Positions 53,423 to 62,486 of a stretch of 64,000 nucleotides of DNA are shown piece by piece (position 1 is the stretch's first letter; every line of letters starts with the position of its first letter). This DNA comes from Paenibacillus sp. HW567 (lineage in GTDB: Bacteria > Bacillota > Bacilli > Paenibacillales > Paenibacillaceae). The translations under genes and the position numbers were made by a program. Below the pieces are notes generated by a model, which was not told where the DNA came from, did no database searches, and saw only the letters and a program-made list of their open reading frames with translations. Where the stretch lies: assembly GCF_000374185.1 (NCBI RefSeq), contig NZ_KB910518.1, positions 1,110,546 to 1,174,545 of the forward strand, given 5' to 3'.

Positions 53423-54685
53423 CTACATGGAAACTTCACGGAACTCCTGGCTGGAATCTTGAACAACATCTCCTTTAGTACTTCTTAGATGTGGATTAAT
53501 CATCATCAATATCACTATCAAAAATCCAAGTAAACCGATGATCCCAAAAATCAATAAGAGCGGGATGAACCCACTAATCAATCCTGTCATAAAGATTGAA
53601 ATGGGCATTGCGCTTAAGACAATAACACTAATTATACTTGACGCTCTCCCTAATACCTCTGTGGGTACTAATATCGTAATCATCGTTGACATTTTAATAT
53701 TCACAAATGCAGATCCAATTCCATTTATAAAGACGCAAGTAATTTGCAAAACAAGGGGGATATCAAAAGCGAACAGGCCTATACCTAGACTAAATAGACT
53801 TATTCCGAAGCAAATGTACACGATTGGAGAAAATTTTTTCAAATAATTAATTAATACCGACCCAATCAAAATCCCAACTAAATAACTTATTTCAAGTGTA
53901 GCTAATTCCGAAACATTAATCACGACTAGCGGAAGAAGTACAGCCTCAGGTGCTGTTACAAAATTAATTAACGCGAAATAGATCATGGAGTTTTTTAAGA
54001 AAGCGTGCTTTGTAATGGCATTGATTCCATCTTTTATATCATCGAAAATTTTTAAAAAAGTTAAATCACTCATTTTAGAAGAAACAAGTTCCTTGTTTTG
54101 TATAAGTAAGACGAAAAAACATCCGATAAAATACATAATTGCATTTAAAATAAATGCAAATTGCATTCCGATCACAATCAGAAACGCTGCAAAAGCAGGA
54201 GCTGCTAAACTTATAATAGTCTGGATAATTTGTGAGAGGCTTTGAGCCTGGGCTATCTGTTGCTCTGGGATAAGGGCTTTGATTGAAACTGTAGTAGCGG
54301 GTTTTAAAAAAGCAGTGAAACAAGTCAACACTACTGCAATTACAATAAGGAAGGTAGGATGCATCACATCAGTAACTAGGAAAACTACAATTAGAAGTAT
54401 AAGCATTCCCCTGAATAAATGCGTTAGGAGCAAGATTTTTTTCTTGTTTCCTCTGTCAACGAACACCCCTACAAATAATCCAAAAATAATTAATGGGATT
54501 GTTTCGGCAGCTAATAAGACAGACATCAGAAATGCATTTTGAGTCAATTCCTTCATCAGCCAAACTAGGGAGAGCCGATATACTCCATCGCCAAGATTTG
54601 AAACAAGCTGCGATAAAATTAAATAACGATAATTTCTTATTGATAACAGAGCGCCTATGCTCATTTTTTGATCTGTATGAATCAT
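53423..54685 (-). CDS. MFS-type efflux transporter
   Basis: Major facilitator protein of 420 residues with about 12 membrane segments, of the MFS_3 / macrolide-efflux and siderophore-exporter type: NYRYLILSQLVSNLGDGVYRLSLVWL at the start, and FVDRGNKKKILLLTHLFRG as the cytoplasmic loop-2 motif. It is AT-rich, with rare Bacillales codons, unlike the core. It starts 55 bp after the ArsR-type regulator gene on the same strand, so that regulator probably controls it. The substrate is unknown; a peptide antibiotic or lipopeptide from the neighbouring clusters is one possibility. Confidence 0.88.
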   Translation of the reverse strand: MIHTDQKMSIGALLSIRNYRYLILSQLVSNLGDGVYRLSLVWLMKELTQNAFLMSVLLAAETIPLIIFGLFVGVFVDRGNKKKILLLTHLFRGMLILLIVVFLVTDVMHPTFLIVIAVVLTCFTAFLKPATTVSIKALIPEQQIAQAQSLSQIIQTIISLAAPAFAAFLIVIGMQFAFILNAIMYFIGCFFVLLIQNKELVSSKMSDLTFLKIFDDIKDGINAITKHAFLKNSMIYFALINFVTAPEAVLLPLVVINVSELATLEISYLVGILIGSVLINYLKKFSPIVYICFGISLFSLGIGLFAFDIPLVLQITCVFINGIGSAFVNIKMSTMITILVPTEVLGRASSIISVIVLSAMPISIFMTGLISGFIPLLLIFGIIGLLGFLIVILMMINPHLRSTKGDVVQDSSQEFREVSM

Positions 54686-54739
54686 ACATCCTTCTCCTTA
54701 ATAAGACTCATAATTTCTGTAAAAAGAGTTTCAAGTCGC

Positions 54740-55816
54740 TCACCGTAAAAGTACACTCCTCGTTTGGTCAATTAAGTATGTTAGCCGTTCTTTACTTAAT
54801 TCATAATAAATTCGATTGTCTGATCGAATAATGCGGATCAAATTAAGGTCAATCAAAAGATTCGTATGATAGTTTATTGCTGCAGGCGTTAATCCAATTA
54901 AATTCGCTAGTTCTCCTGCGTATCTCTGACGTTCCTTTAATAATTCAATCATCTCAAGCCGGCGTTTATCGGAAACAACTTTTAGGAACTTCTCGATAGT
55001 TTCCTTTTCTTCTCTTTGCCAGACAAGTGCATCATTACGTGCGCCTAAAATCAACCAATCGGGTCGAGTGTCTGTCTCACTTCTCCGGAAATCCATTTGA
55101 ACTTGGGAAATATAGCTGATATGTATTCGAGTTGGCTTTATAATAAGTCCTTCATCCATTTTCGCAAGGTCACCAAAAGCAAGCTCTGGTTTCTCATTGA
55201 AATACTTCTCGTATCGGGTAGCGTTTTCCTTACCTAGTTGCTGAAGGCGATCCCGGATCTGCATGAAGCCGTTACTGAGAAAGGATTTTAGAACATACAG
55301 AGTTCTTTGTTTGAATTCCTCAGGGAAGCGGAGATACTCCAGAAGGTCTGAGTGGAAGTCAAGATCCGGTAAAGGGTGAGCGACGACCAATTGATACAGT
55401 AATTCAGTATTTTGGATAAAATCATGCTCTTTAATCCAATCCGCTCCTACATCTGCGTATGCTGCTAACGCCAAGACAACTACCAATTCTTCTGCAGGAC
55501 GTCTGTTGTAGTATTCCAAAAAGATCTCCACGGATTTCGGCTCTTCCTCATCAAAAAAAGCTTGATTTAAAACTGCATCCAAACGGTCATAGGTCATCCC
55601 TTTGCCGAAAAAACGTTCCATTTCACCTTTTACAAATCGGGAAAGTCTGCTGTCCACAGTGTTAATCATCTCAACGACTTCAGCATCAGGCGTGAATTTT
55701 AAATCGCGTATCATCCACACATGTTCCATTTTGGACACGGCTATGAGGTATGCAATGAACTCTAGTGGCTCACTATAGCCGTATTGCATAAATGAATCCC
55801 GTTTTTTTGACTTCAT
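54740..55816 (-). CDS. Regulator with C-terminal ArsR-type winged helix
   Basis: A 358-residue protein. The C-terminal 85 residues form an ArsR/SmtB winged helix (KFLKVVSDKRRLEMIELLKERQRYAGELANLIGLTPAAINYHTNLLIDLNLI). The large N-terminal part (1-270) is helical, without Cys metal sites, and matches the DUF-type ligand domains found in some Bacillus regulators fused to ArsR domains. It probably represses the MFS gene downstream on the same strand. ATG 55816 has GGGAG upstream; the in-frame start at 55843 is weaker. The ligand is unknown. Confidence 0.85.
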   Translation of the reverse strand: MKSKKRDSFMQYGYSEPLEFIAYLIAVSKMEHVWMIRDLKFTPDAEVVEMINTVDSRLSRFVKGEMERFFGKGMTYDRLDAVLNQAFFDEEEPKSVEIFLEYYNRRPAEELVVVLALAAYADVGADWIKEHDFIQNTELLYQLVVAHPLPDLDFHSDLLEYLRFPEEFKQRTLYVLKSFLSNGFMQIRDRLQQLGKENATRYEKYFNEKPELAFGDLAKMDEGLIIKPTRIHISYISQVQMDFRRSETDTRPDWLILGARNDALVWQREEKETIEKFLKVVSDKRRLEMIELLKERQRYAGELANLIGLTPAAINYHTNLLIDLNLIRIIRSDNRIYYELSKERLTYLIDQTRSVLLR

Positions 55817-55957
55817 AAATGCTGTCTCCCTTCTCCATTTCAAAAAAAATCTAAATGATTTAAATTGTTGTTAGAATTTCATTTAACATGAACTTACTAT
55901 ATGGAAGCGCATATGTCAATATCAGGAAGAGATCTATTCTGTAAGTAAGGCTATACC

Positions 55958-55992
55958 AAAAAGACTGATGGTGAGTTCACATCAATCTTTTT
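55958..55992 (-). terminator. Terminator of the phosphodiester-glycosidase gene
   Basis: AAAAAGA-TGATG pairs with CATCA-TCTTTTT with one mismatch. On the minus strand it ends in a T-run, 53 bp after the stop of the gene at 56045. On the plus strand the same hairpin also has T's, so it may act in both directions. Confidence 0.75.
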
Positions 55993-56044
55993 GAAATGCA
56001 GTATATGATTCAGGCAGATGCTATTCTGGTGCCATCAAGAACTT

Positions 56045-56746
56045 TTAATAGAAAACAACCATTTCTTTAGGAGTATTCCCACCAGTAATTGTGACTAAAT
56101 TGCCACTGGAATCTTTTGCCCGCATTTGAGAGGAAGGACCACTATCGAGAAAGATGGCTTCATCATAACTATATGCCGCTTTGATCGCTGAACGAAAATC
56201 ACCCGGCAAACAATTTGTTGTAGTGACGATTCCATATACATAGGGAGTAGCTCCATTTGTATAAGCGAGAGCAGTTCTTGTAGTTTCATAGTCTTGAGCC
56301 GGTAACTCTTGAGCTTGCATAATAGCCTTCCAATTAGCATTGTTATTCAGACTCATGCTTACACCACCTTGAGCCCAATAATTTCTGCGCTTAACAACTG
56401 CAATGTCATTATAGTCATCTACAATCTGATGAGTAACAATGTCATCCGCTCCGTCATAAACAATGGTTCCTTTATCCATAGATATTGAATTTTTACCGAC
56501 ATTGTAGCGTCCCCCATAACTTAAGGAAGGTTTCAAGGGATAGTCATTGACCACGGATATCGAAAGTAAATCACCATTATCAGGAGGAAGAATATAGAAA
56601 CTCCCATTAATTCCATAATAATTGTTTTGATCAGGGACCTTACTATTTATTGTCACCAGCGTAATGTTCTTAGCCGGAGCACTTATGACATGTAATACGA
56701 TTGATTTACCATTAACTGCAACTGTATTTTTTGAATAAGTGGACAT
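56045..56746 (-). CDS. Phosphodiester glycosidase (NAGPA-like) domain protein
   Basis: A 233-residue protein. The pattern YYGINGSFY (43-51) corresponds to the GVNGGFF motif of phosphodiester glycosidase (NAGPA) domains, and IFLDSGPSSQM near residue 205 matches their ALDGGGSSQM motif; RTALAYTNG is also typical. Family members remove GlcNAc or similar sugars from phosphodiesters, in lysosomal, phage or surface glycan contexts. There is no signal peptide after ATG 56746 (GGAGGT upstream). A longer frame to 56857 has no ribosome binding site. Several Gly of the motifs are replaced by Ser or Pro. It stands alone between the efflux pair and the assembly line. Confidence 0.75.
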   Translation of the reverse strand: MSTYSKNTVAVNGKSIVLHVISAPAKNITLVTINSKVPDQNNYYGINGSFYILPPDNGDLLSISVVNDYPLKPSLSYGGRYNVGKNSISMDKGTIVYDGADDIVTHQIVDDYNDIAVVKRRNYWAQGGVSMSLNNNANWKAIMQAQELPAQDYETTRTALAYTNGATPYVYGIVTTTNCLPGDFRSAIKAAYSYDEAIFLDSGPSSQMRAKDSSGNLVTITGGNTPKEMVVFY

Positions 56747-57328
56747 ATAAATACCTCCATAATTATACAAATAGGAAACCTTAATTACGAGATTTGGGGA
56801 CAAAGTCACACTAATTTCATTAGTAGGATAGAAAGCTGCCTTAAGCGTATCCCTCACTTAAACCAACTTCACTAACTAACCTTAGCGTATTCCACCTCAA
56901 ATGGTTTTGATATAATCAGGAGTTGAATTTTGCTAGATATGCTATTCAATATATTTAACAAATATTGTAATTAAAAAGTAGTATTTGGACATAAAACCCG
57001 CATAAAAGGTATTTTTTGTTTAAAGAAGTAAAATGTAATTATGGGCATAATTTCGTTATTGAATTTCAATATATTCTAGATAAGGTGAGATGCGATTATT
57101 CACAATGAATTTCGTTTGTATGAGCTATCAATATATGCAAGCTAAGCGCCATTTTCGTTCACTCTTTATGTTTTAACGTGCAATATATGTCGAATTATTT
57201 CTCTTGAAGTATTTTATTGGAAGAATTACAATTAATATATTGATATGAATAAATAAAAACATAAAAATTAAAATTTTTCCTTCAACATGACTCGCTCCTA
57301 GAGGATAATAAACTGGAGGATTACCATC
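56747..57328. other. AT-rich gap between the glycosidase-like gene and the lipopeptide cluster
   Basis: About 580 bp, roughly 70 percent A+T. It must contain the divergent promoters of both neighbours. GGAGGATTACC at 57313-57323 is the ribosome binding site of the acyl-AMP ligase gene. Several TTGAAT and TATATT-like hexamers occur, but none has a convincing partner, and no gene, repeat or terminator is recognised. Confidence 0.6.
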
Positions 57329-59083
57329 ATGCTCTATCGCAATCTTTTAGCTATGCTGTCTGATCGAGAGCAACGTTATCCCGATAAGAAGGCTTTTGTC
57401 TATCTTTTAAACGGCGAAGTGGAAAGCGATAGTCTGACTTATGCTGAATTGGGTCAGTCAGCCAAGAAAGTGGCAGCTTATCTTCAATTTTTGGAATTGA
57501 AGGGAGAAAGAGTCTTGATTCTTCTCCCTAGCAGTATTGATTATCTCGTCGTTTTTCTTGGGTGCTTGTACGCTGGAGTTATTCCAGTCCCCGTATACCC
57601 GCCTACCAAATCACGAAATACGGATCGGCTTATATCAATATATGAAAATGCCCAACCAAGCTTAATTATTCTTTCTTCTAATGGGATGTTAACCAAACTG
57701 TCTGCTTCTATGCACAACACTCCAACTCTCCTCATCGAAGAACTTCTCGAACATGACTTTACTTATGAACCCCAGAATGAAAATATTTCTTCTAATGATA
57801 TTGCATTTCTTCAGTTTACTTCAGGCTCAACTAGTAATCCTAAAGGTGTGATGGTAACCCATCGCAACTTGCTTCACAACTTTAATTTAATGGCTTCGAA
57901 GTTTGAACATTCGGCGCAAACGCGAATGGTTACCTGGCTTCCTTTTTACCATGATATGGGCCTTATCGGCAATTTGCTTCAAAACATATACAACGGCAGT
58001 GTTTGCTATATTATGTCACCATTGGACTTTATTCAGAAGCCGATACGCTGGTTAAGGGCTGTTTCCAAATACGCAATAACATACAGCGGAGGTCCCGACT
58101 TCAGTTATCGCTTATGCAGTCAAAAGATAACGGAGGAAGAGAAACAAGGGCTGGATCTTGGTAGCTGGTCCAATGCATACTGCGGTTCTGAGCCTATCTA
58201 TGCGGAAACTTTGCGTATGTTCAATGATAGCTTTAAGAATTGCGGCTTTAATGAAAACGCACTGTTGCCGGGTTACGGGCTTGCTGAGTTTACACTTTGC
58301 GCTACTGTAACCAGTCGTGAGACGGGGCCTATTGTACACGAGGTAGACAGGGAGGCTTTGAGCAGAAACAAAATTATTCGTGTTGCGACTTCGTCGGAAT
58401 CCGGCGTCACCTTGGTAAGCAGTGGAGCCATCTCTGATTTTTTGAATGTGGAAATCGTGAATCCGAATTCTCTCGCCCAATGCCAAGAGAGGGAGGTTGG
58501 CGAAATTTGGCTCCATGGTGACAGCGTGGCTAAAGGATATTGGAACAATCCGATAAAAAGCCGCGAAATATTTCAGGCGGCCATTGCGGATCAAAAAGAT
58601 AAATTATTCTTGAGAACCGGTGATCTCGGTTTTGTCGATCAAGGAGAACTCTTTGTTACAGGCAGACTTAAAGATTTAATTATCATAAGAGGACAGAATT
58701 ATTATCCACAGGATATTGAGTTCGATGCGGCAAGCTGTCATGAAGACATCAACGAGACCAGCTTGGCGGCATTCTCAATCAACCATCAAGGGATCGAAGA
58801 ACTGGTGGTTGTATGTGAGGTGAAGCGAGAGTTCAGGCATAAAGCCAAGCAGCTTAAACTGGAGCTGTCCGAAATGATAGAGGAGGTTGTTAGTTCAATT
58901 CGGGCCCGCATTTTAGAGAAGTTCCAAATTTATGCATACGATGTTCAAATTGTACATCCTCTGGGCATCCCGAAGACTTCAAGCAATAAGGTTCAACGCA
59001 GCAAATGTAAAGATATGTACTTGGATGGGACTTTACATATATGGGGTGAAGCGATTGAAAGATCATTACATTTGGAGCTATGA
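57329..59083 (+). CDS. Fatty acyl-AMP ligase (FAAL), starter of a lipopeptide assembly line
   Basis: An adenylate-forming enzyme of 584 residues that activates a fatty acid as acyl-AMP and loads it onto an acyl carrier protein. Motifs seen are the P-loop FTSGSTSNPKGVMVTH at residues 163-178, WLPFYHDMGLIGN, GYGLAEFTL, LFLRTGDLGFVDQGELFVTGRLKDLIIIRGQNYYPQDIE and the C-terminal GIPKTSSNKVQRSKC. The YHDMGL and GRNYYPQDIE patterns mark FAAL rather than acyl-CoA ligase. GGAGGATTACC precedes ATG 57329. The end overlaps the PKS gene by about 38 bp, so they are translationally coupled, and the ACP at the PKS start is the likely acceptor. The fatty acid is unknown. Confidence 0.92.
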   Translation: MLYRNLLAMLSDREQRYPDKKAFVYLLNGEVESDSLTYAELGQSAKKVAAYLQFLELKGERVLILLPSSIDYLVVFLGCLYAGVIPVPVYPPTKSRNTDRLISIYENAQPSLIILSSNGMLTKLSASMHNTPTLLIEELLEHDFTYEPQNENISSNDIAFLQFTSGSTSNPKGVMVTHRNLLHNFNLMASKFEHSAQTRMVTWLPFYHDMGLIGNLLQNIYNGSVCYIMSPLDFIQKPIRWLRAVSKYAITYSGGPDFSYRLCSQKITEEEKQGLDLGSWSNAYCGSEPIYAETLRMFNDSFKNCGFNENALLPGYGLAEFTLCATVTSRETGPIVHEVDREALSRNKIIRVATSSESGVTLVSSGAISDFLNVEIVNPNSLAQCQEREVGEIWLHGDSVAKGYWNNPIKSREIFQAAIADQKDKLFLRTGDLGFVDQGELFVTGRLKDLIIIRGQNYYPQDIEFDAASCHEDINETSLAAFSINHQGIEELVVVCEVKREFRHKAKQLKLELSEMIEEVVSSIRARILEKFQIYAYDVQIVHPLGIPKTSSNKVQRSKCKDMYLDGTLHIWGEAIERSLHLEL

Positions 59084-62000
59084 GGAAATATGCCACTGGT
59101 TTGTTTTGGAAATTGGTAAGGTAAGCAAAAAAGTAAGCTCGGATATTGATATTTATGTCACTTTCGATTATTTGGGCCTTGATTCTCAAACTTTGGTGTC
59201 ATTGACTGGAGCTTTGGGGTCTTGGCTGCAGAAGGATATAGACCCTACTGTTTTGTGGGAATATCCTTCCATCCACTTGGCCGCATTGTATTTTGCAAAA
59301 GAGCCTGACTCCGAACGAACGCATGAAACAATAGAAAAAATGCAAAGCGACAACGGCATAGCCATTGTCGGAATGGCTTGCAGATTTCCGAACTCCCCCA
59401 ACTTGGCGGCCTTTTGGAGAAACCTGCAGGAGGGAAAGGATTGCATAACGGAAATTCCCGGCAGCCGGGCGGAAGAATTCAGTCAGGCTGGTATTCGCTA
59501 TGCAGGCTTAATTGACGGTATGGATCTCTTTGATAATGAGGCTTTCCGGATTTCTCCCCGCGAAGCTGAACAGATGGACCCTCAGCAGCGGATTTTGCTT
59601 GAGGTAACTGCGGAAGCACTGGATGATGCCGGATTGACGGATGACCATCTGAACGGCTCAAGGACCGGCGTTTATATAGGTATTTCAAGTAACGATTATG
59701 GATACGACAGGTTATCCAGCATGGAACACAGTAGCGTATATACAATGACTGGAAATGCCCAAAGCATCGCGGCAAATAGAATTTCCTATATTTGGAATTT
59801 GCGTGGTCCAAGTATGGCAATAGATACGGCTTGCTCTTCCTCGCTTGTTGCCGTCCACCTTGCCTGTCAAAGCTTGCAGACGGAGGAAAGTGATATAGCT
59901 ATCGTTGGCGGGGTGAATCTTCTCCTGACCCCTGCGATCAGCAATGCGTTTTATGAAGCCGGTATGCTTGCCGCTGATGGGCGCTGCAAAACTTTTTCCG
60001 CCGATGCGGATGGTTATGTGAGAGGCGAGGGAGCGGGAACAGTTATTTTAAAACGTCTCGATTCAGCGGTTCGTGACCATGATCGGATATATGGCGTCAT
60101 ACGAGGGTGTGCGGTAAATCAGGACGGCTTAAGCAACGGATTGACCGCTCCTAGTGGTATGGCGCAAACAGAGGTAATATCTGCTGCCTGCCGTAAAGCC
60201 CGGATACAGCCAAATGATCTAGATTACATAGAAGCACATGGAACCGGCACGCCGCTTGGAGATCCGATTGAAGTAAAGGCGCTGGGAGCCGTTTTGTCCC
60301 GGGACAGGGAGGCTTCAAGACCGTGTGCTCTAGGTTCTGTAAAAACCAATATCGGGCACCTGGAGGCGGCTGCGGGAATTGCCGGTCTTATCAAGACCGC
60401 CTTATGTCTACATTATAGAGAATGGGTACCAAGTCTGCATATGGATAAGCCCAATCCCTATATTCCCTTTGAAGAACTGCCTTTGAAGGTTGTAAAGGAT
60501 AATATCGTTTACGGAAATCAGGAAAATGGCCGTTTATTGCACGCAGGAGTCAGTGCTTTTGGGTTTGGGGGGACAAATGCCCACGTTGTACTTGAAGAGT
60601 ATCGTCTGAGACGGGATGCTGCTAGCACCGATTCTCCTGAACAATGGATGCTGCTGCCTATTTCTGCTCGCTCATTACCCGCTTTGCAAAACAATATTTC
60701 GGATATGAAGCGCTTGTTGCACAACAGTCCTGCAGAAAGGTTCCTGGATATTGCTTACACAGCCCAAAGCCGGAGGACACATCATTCTTGGAGGCTATCT
60801 GTCCTTGGACGGAATACGGAAGAATGGATAGAACAACTGAATCAATGCTCATCTCCTAGCAGGCCGTCCAACCGGAAGTCGTCAGGCGTTCTGTTTGTAT
60901 ATTCAGGACAGGGGACCCAATGGTCAGGAATGGGACTGGCTTTGTTGAAATCCCAGCCAGCCTTCAAAAAGGCTTTTTTGGAGTGCGATCAATTGTGGAA
61001 CCGGCTTTCAGGCTGGTCATTGCTTCAGGAATTGAATACGGGAAATCCTACAAATTGGAATGAACGAACGGATATTGCCCAGCCGCTCACATTTGCTGTA
61101 CAAGTTGCCCTATCTGCGCTATGGAAAAGCCACGGAATTGTACCGGAGGCCGCTGTCGGCCATAGTTTAGGGGAAATCTCAGCTTGTTACACGGCGGGGG
61201 TCATCAGTCTAGAAAACGCCCTGACACTTGTCTATTGGCGTAGCCAATTAATGCAATCCTCATACGGGAAAGGGGCGATGCTCGCTGTTTGTGTTCCCCA
61301 TGAGGAATTGAAACAACTATTGATGAGCGGACAATGGTCGTCATTGGATATTGCCGCCGTTAACAGTGGGACTTTGACGGTCATTGCGGGAAGTGCAGGG
61401 GAGGTTGAACTGTTCAGGCAATCCATCCAGGAATCTACCCATAGCCATTATATTTCGCGCCACTTTGCATTTCATAGCAGCCAGATGGAGATTCATTTTG
61501 AGCGACTGATGAAAGAAATCGCCGAAGTCAAGCATAAGCCGGCCCGAATTCGTTGGTATTCTACCGTCTCGGGCGGGAAGGAAACTGGCTTGCGGTTGCC
61601 TCTAACCCATTGGCAAGATAATATGCGTTGCCCTGTTCGGTTTGCGGAAGCGCTGAGTCGGGCCAAGGACGATGGCTATCACACTATTGTTGAAATTGGC
61701 GCGCACCCTGCATTAATGTTTCATTTAGAGGATCTGTATGCGAAAATACCGAACAAGCTTCTTCTGTATTCCTCCCGGAGAATGGATGAAGAAAGAATTT
61801 TTTTGGATAACTTATCGAAATGGTATGAGTCTGGCGGTGAGATTCTTTGGACGTTTACGGGTTCCCGTTGCGTTTCTTTGCCTGCTTACTCATGGAATCA
61901 TCAAAGTTTTTGGGCACAGAAATCCAATGGTTCACTGAGCACTTCTTGGCCACCGGCGTCTTCGAAGCGGGTAACGGAAATGGTGCAAGGAGGGGGTGCA

Positions 62001-62450
62001 GTAGAAAGTGATAAACAAGGGAGTATACAAGCGATCTTAGAGGCGAGAGAGCAGCCAGATCTGCTGCAACCTTTGCTAGAATCATACCTGCAATCAAGAT
62101 TCGCAGAGATACTCAAGCTGAGAGATACGGCCAAGTTTCCTCACGATAAGATCTTAATCGAAATGGGGCTTGATTCCATCATGGCTCTTCAGATTAAAAA
62201 TGAGATGGAAAGAGCTTTTGGCGTCTTTATTCCTATTGCGGAATTCATTGGCGGAATGACGACACGGAAGGCCGCAAATGAACTTTCCCGGCTGTTGCAG
62301 GAACAAGTAGCATCAGCGGCTGCTCCTAACGAACCATTAAATCAAATGGATATTTTGGATTCGTTGGAATCCGGCGTGGTTCAAATCGAAGAATTGTCCG
62401 ACGAAGAGATAGATCGTTTGCTGCTATTGCTTGCCGATGACCCTCGTTAA
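59046..62450 (+). CDS. Type I polyketide synthase, ACP-KS-AT-ACP
   Basis: A modular PKS of about 1134 residues. ACP1 (about 10-85) has DYLGLDSQTLVSL with Ser47 for phosphopantetheine. KS (about 102-525) carries Cys263 in DTACSSSLVAVHLA, His398 in EAHGTGTPLGDP and His438 in NIGHLEAAAG. AT (about 612-905) has SGQGTQWSGM, Ser707 in VGHSLGEISA and FAFH at 807-810, the malonyl-specific form. ACP2 carries Ser1044 in MGLDSIMALQ. The C-terminal LSDEEIDRLLLLLADDP is a docking-type tail. No ketoreductase, dehydratase or enoylreductase is present. GTG 59046 is my start; TTG 59055 is possible. It would extend the acyl chain from the FAAL by one malonate to a beta-keto acyl product. Confidence 0.93.
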   Translation: MKRLKDHYIWSYEEICHWFVLEIGKVSKKVSSDIDIYVTFDYLGLDSQTLVSLTGALGSWLQKDIDPTVLWEYPSIHLAALYFAKEPDSERTHETIEKMQSDNGIAIVGMACRFPNSPNLAAFWRNLQEGKDCITEIPGSRAEEFSQAGIRYAGLIDGMDLFDNEAFRISPREAEQMDPQQRILLEVTAEALDDAGLTDDHLNGSRTGVYIGISSNDYGYDRLSSMEHSSVYTMTGNAQSIAANRISYIWNLRGPSMAIDTACSSSLVAVHLACQSLQTEESDIAIVGGVNLLLTPAISNAFYEAGMLAADGRCKTFSADADGYVRGEGAGTVILKRLDSAVRDHDRIYGVIRGCAVNQDGLSNGLTAPSGMAQTEVISAACRKARIQPNDLDYIEAHGTGTPLGDPIEVKALGAVLSRDREASRPCALGSVKTNIGHLEAAAGIAGLIKTALCLHYREWVPSLHMDKPNPYIPFEELPLKVVKDNIVYGNQENGRLLHAGVSAFGFGGTNAHVVLEEYRLRRDAASTDSPEQWMLLPISARSLPALQNNISDMKRLLHNSPAERFLDIAYTAQSRRTHHSWRLSVLGRNTEEWIEQLNQCSSPSRPSNRKSSGVLFVYSGQGTQWSGMGLALLKSQPAFKKAFLECDQLWNRLSGWSLLQELNTGNPTNWNERTDIAQPLTFAVQVALSALWKSHGIVPEAAVGHSLGEISACYTAGVISLENALTLVYWRSQLMQSSYGKGAMLAVCVPHEELKQLLMSGQWSSLDIAAVNSGTLTVIAGSAGEVELFRQSIQESTHSHYISRHFAFHSSQMEIHFERLMKEIAEVKHKPARIRWYSTVSGGKETGLRLPLTHWQDNMRCPVRFAEALSRAKDDGYHTIVEIGAHPALMFHLEDLYAKIPNKLLLYSSRRMDEERIFLDNLSKWYESGGEILWTFTGSRCVSLPAYSWNHQSFWAQKSNGSLSTSWPPASSKRVTEMVQGGGAVESDKQGSIQAILEAREQPDLLQPLLESYLQSRFAEILKLRDTAKFPHDKILIEMGLDSIMALQIKNEMERAFGVFIPIAEFIGGMTTRKAANELSRLLQEQVASAAAPNEPLNQMDILDSLESGVVQIEELSDEEIDRLLLLLADDPR

Positions 62451-62486
62451 TCCAGCAACTATATATATCTTTGATAGGTAGGGTGA

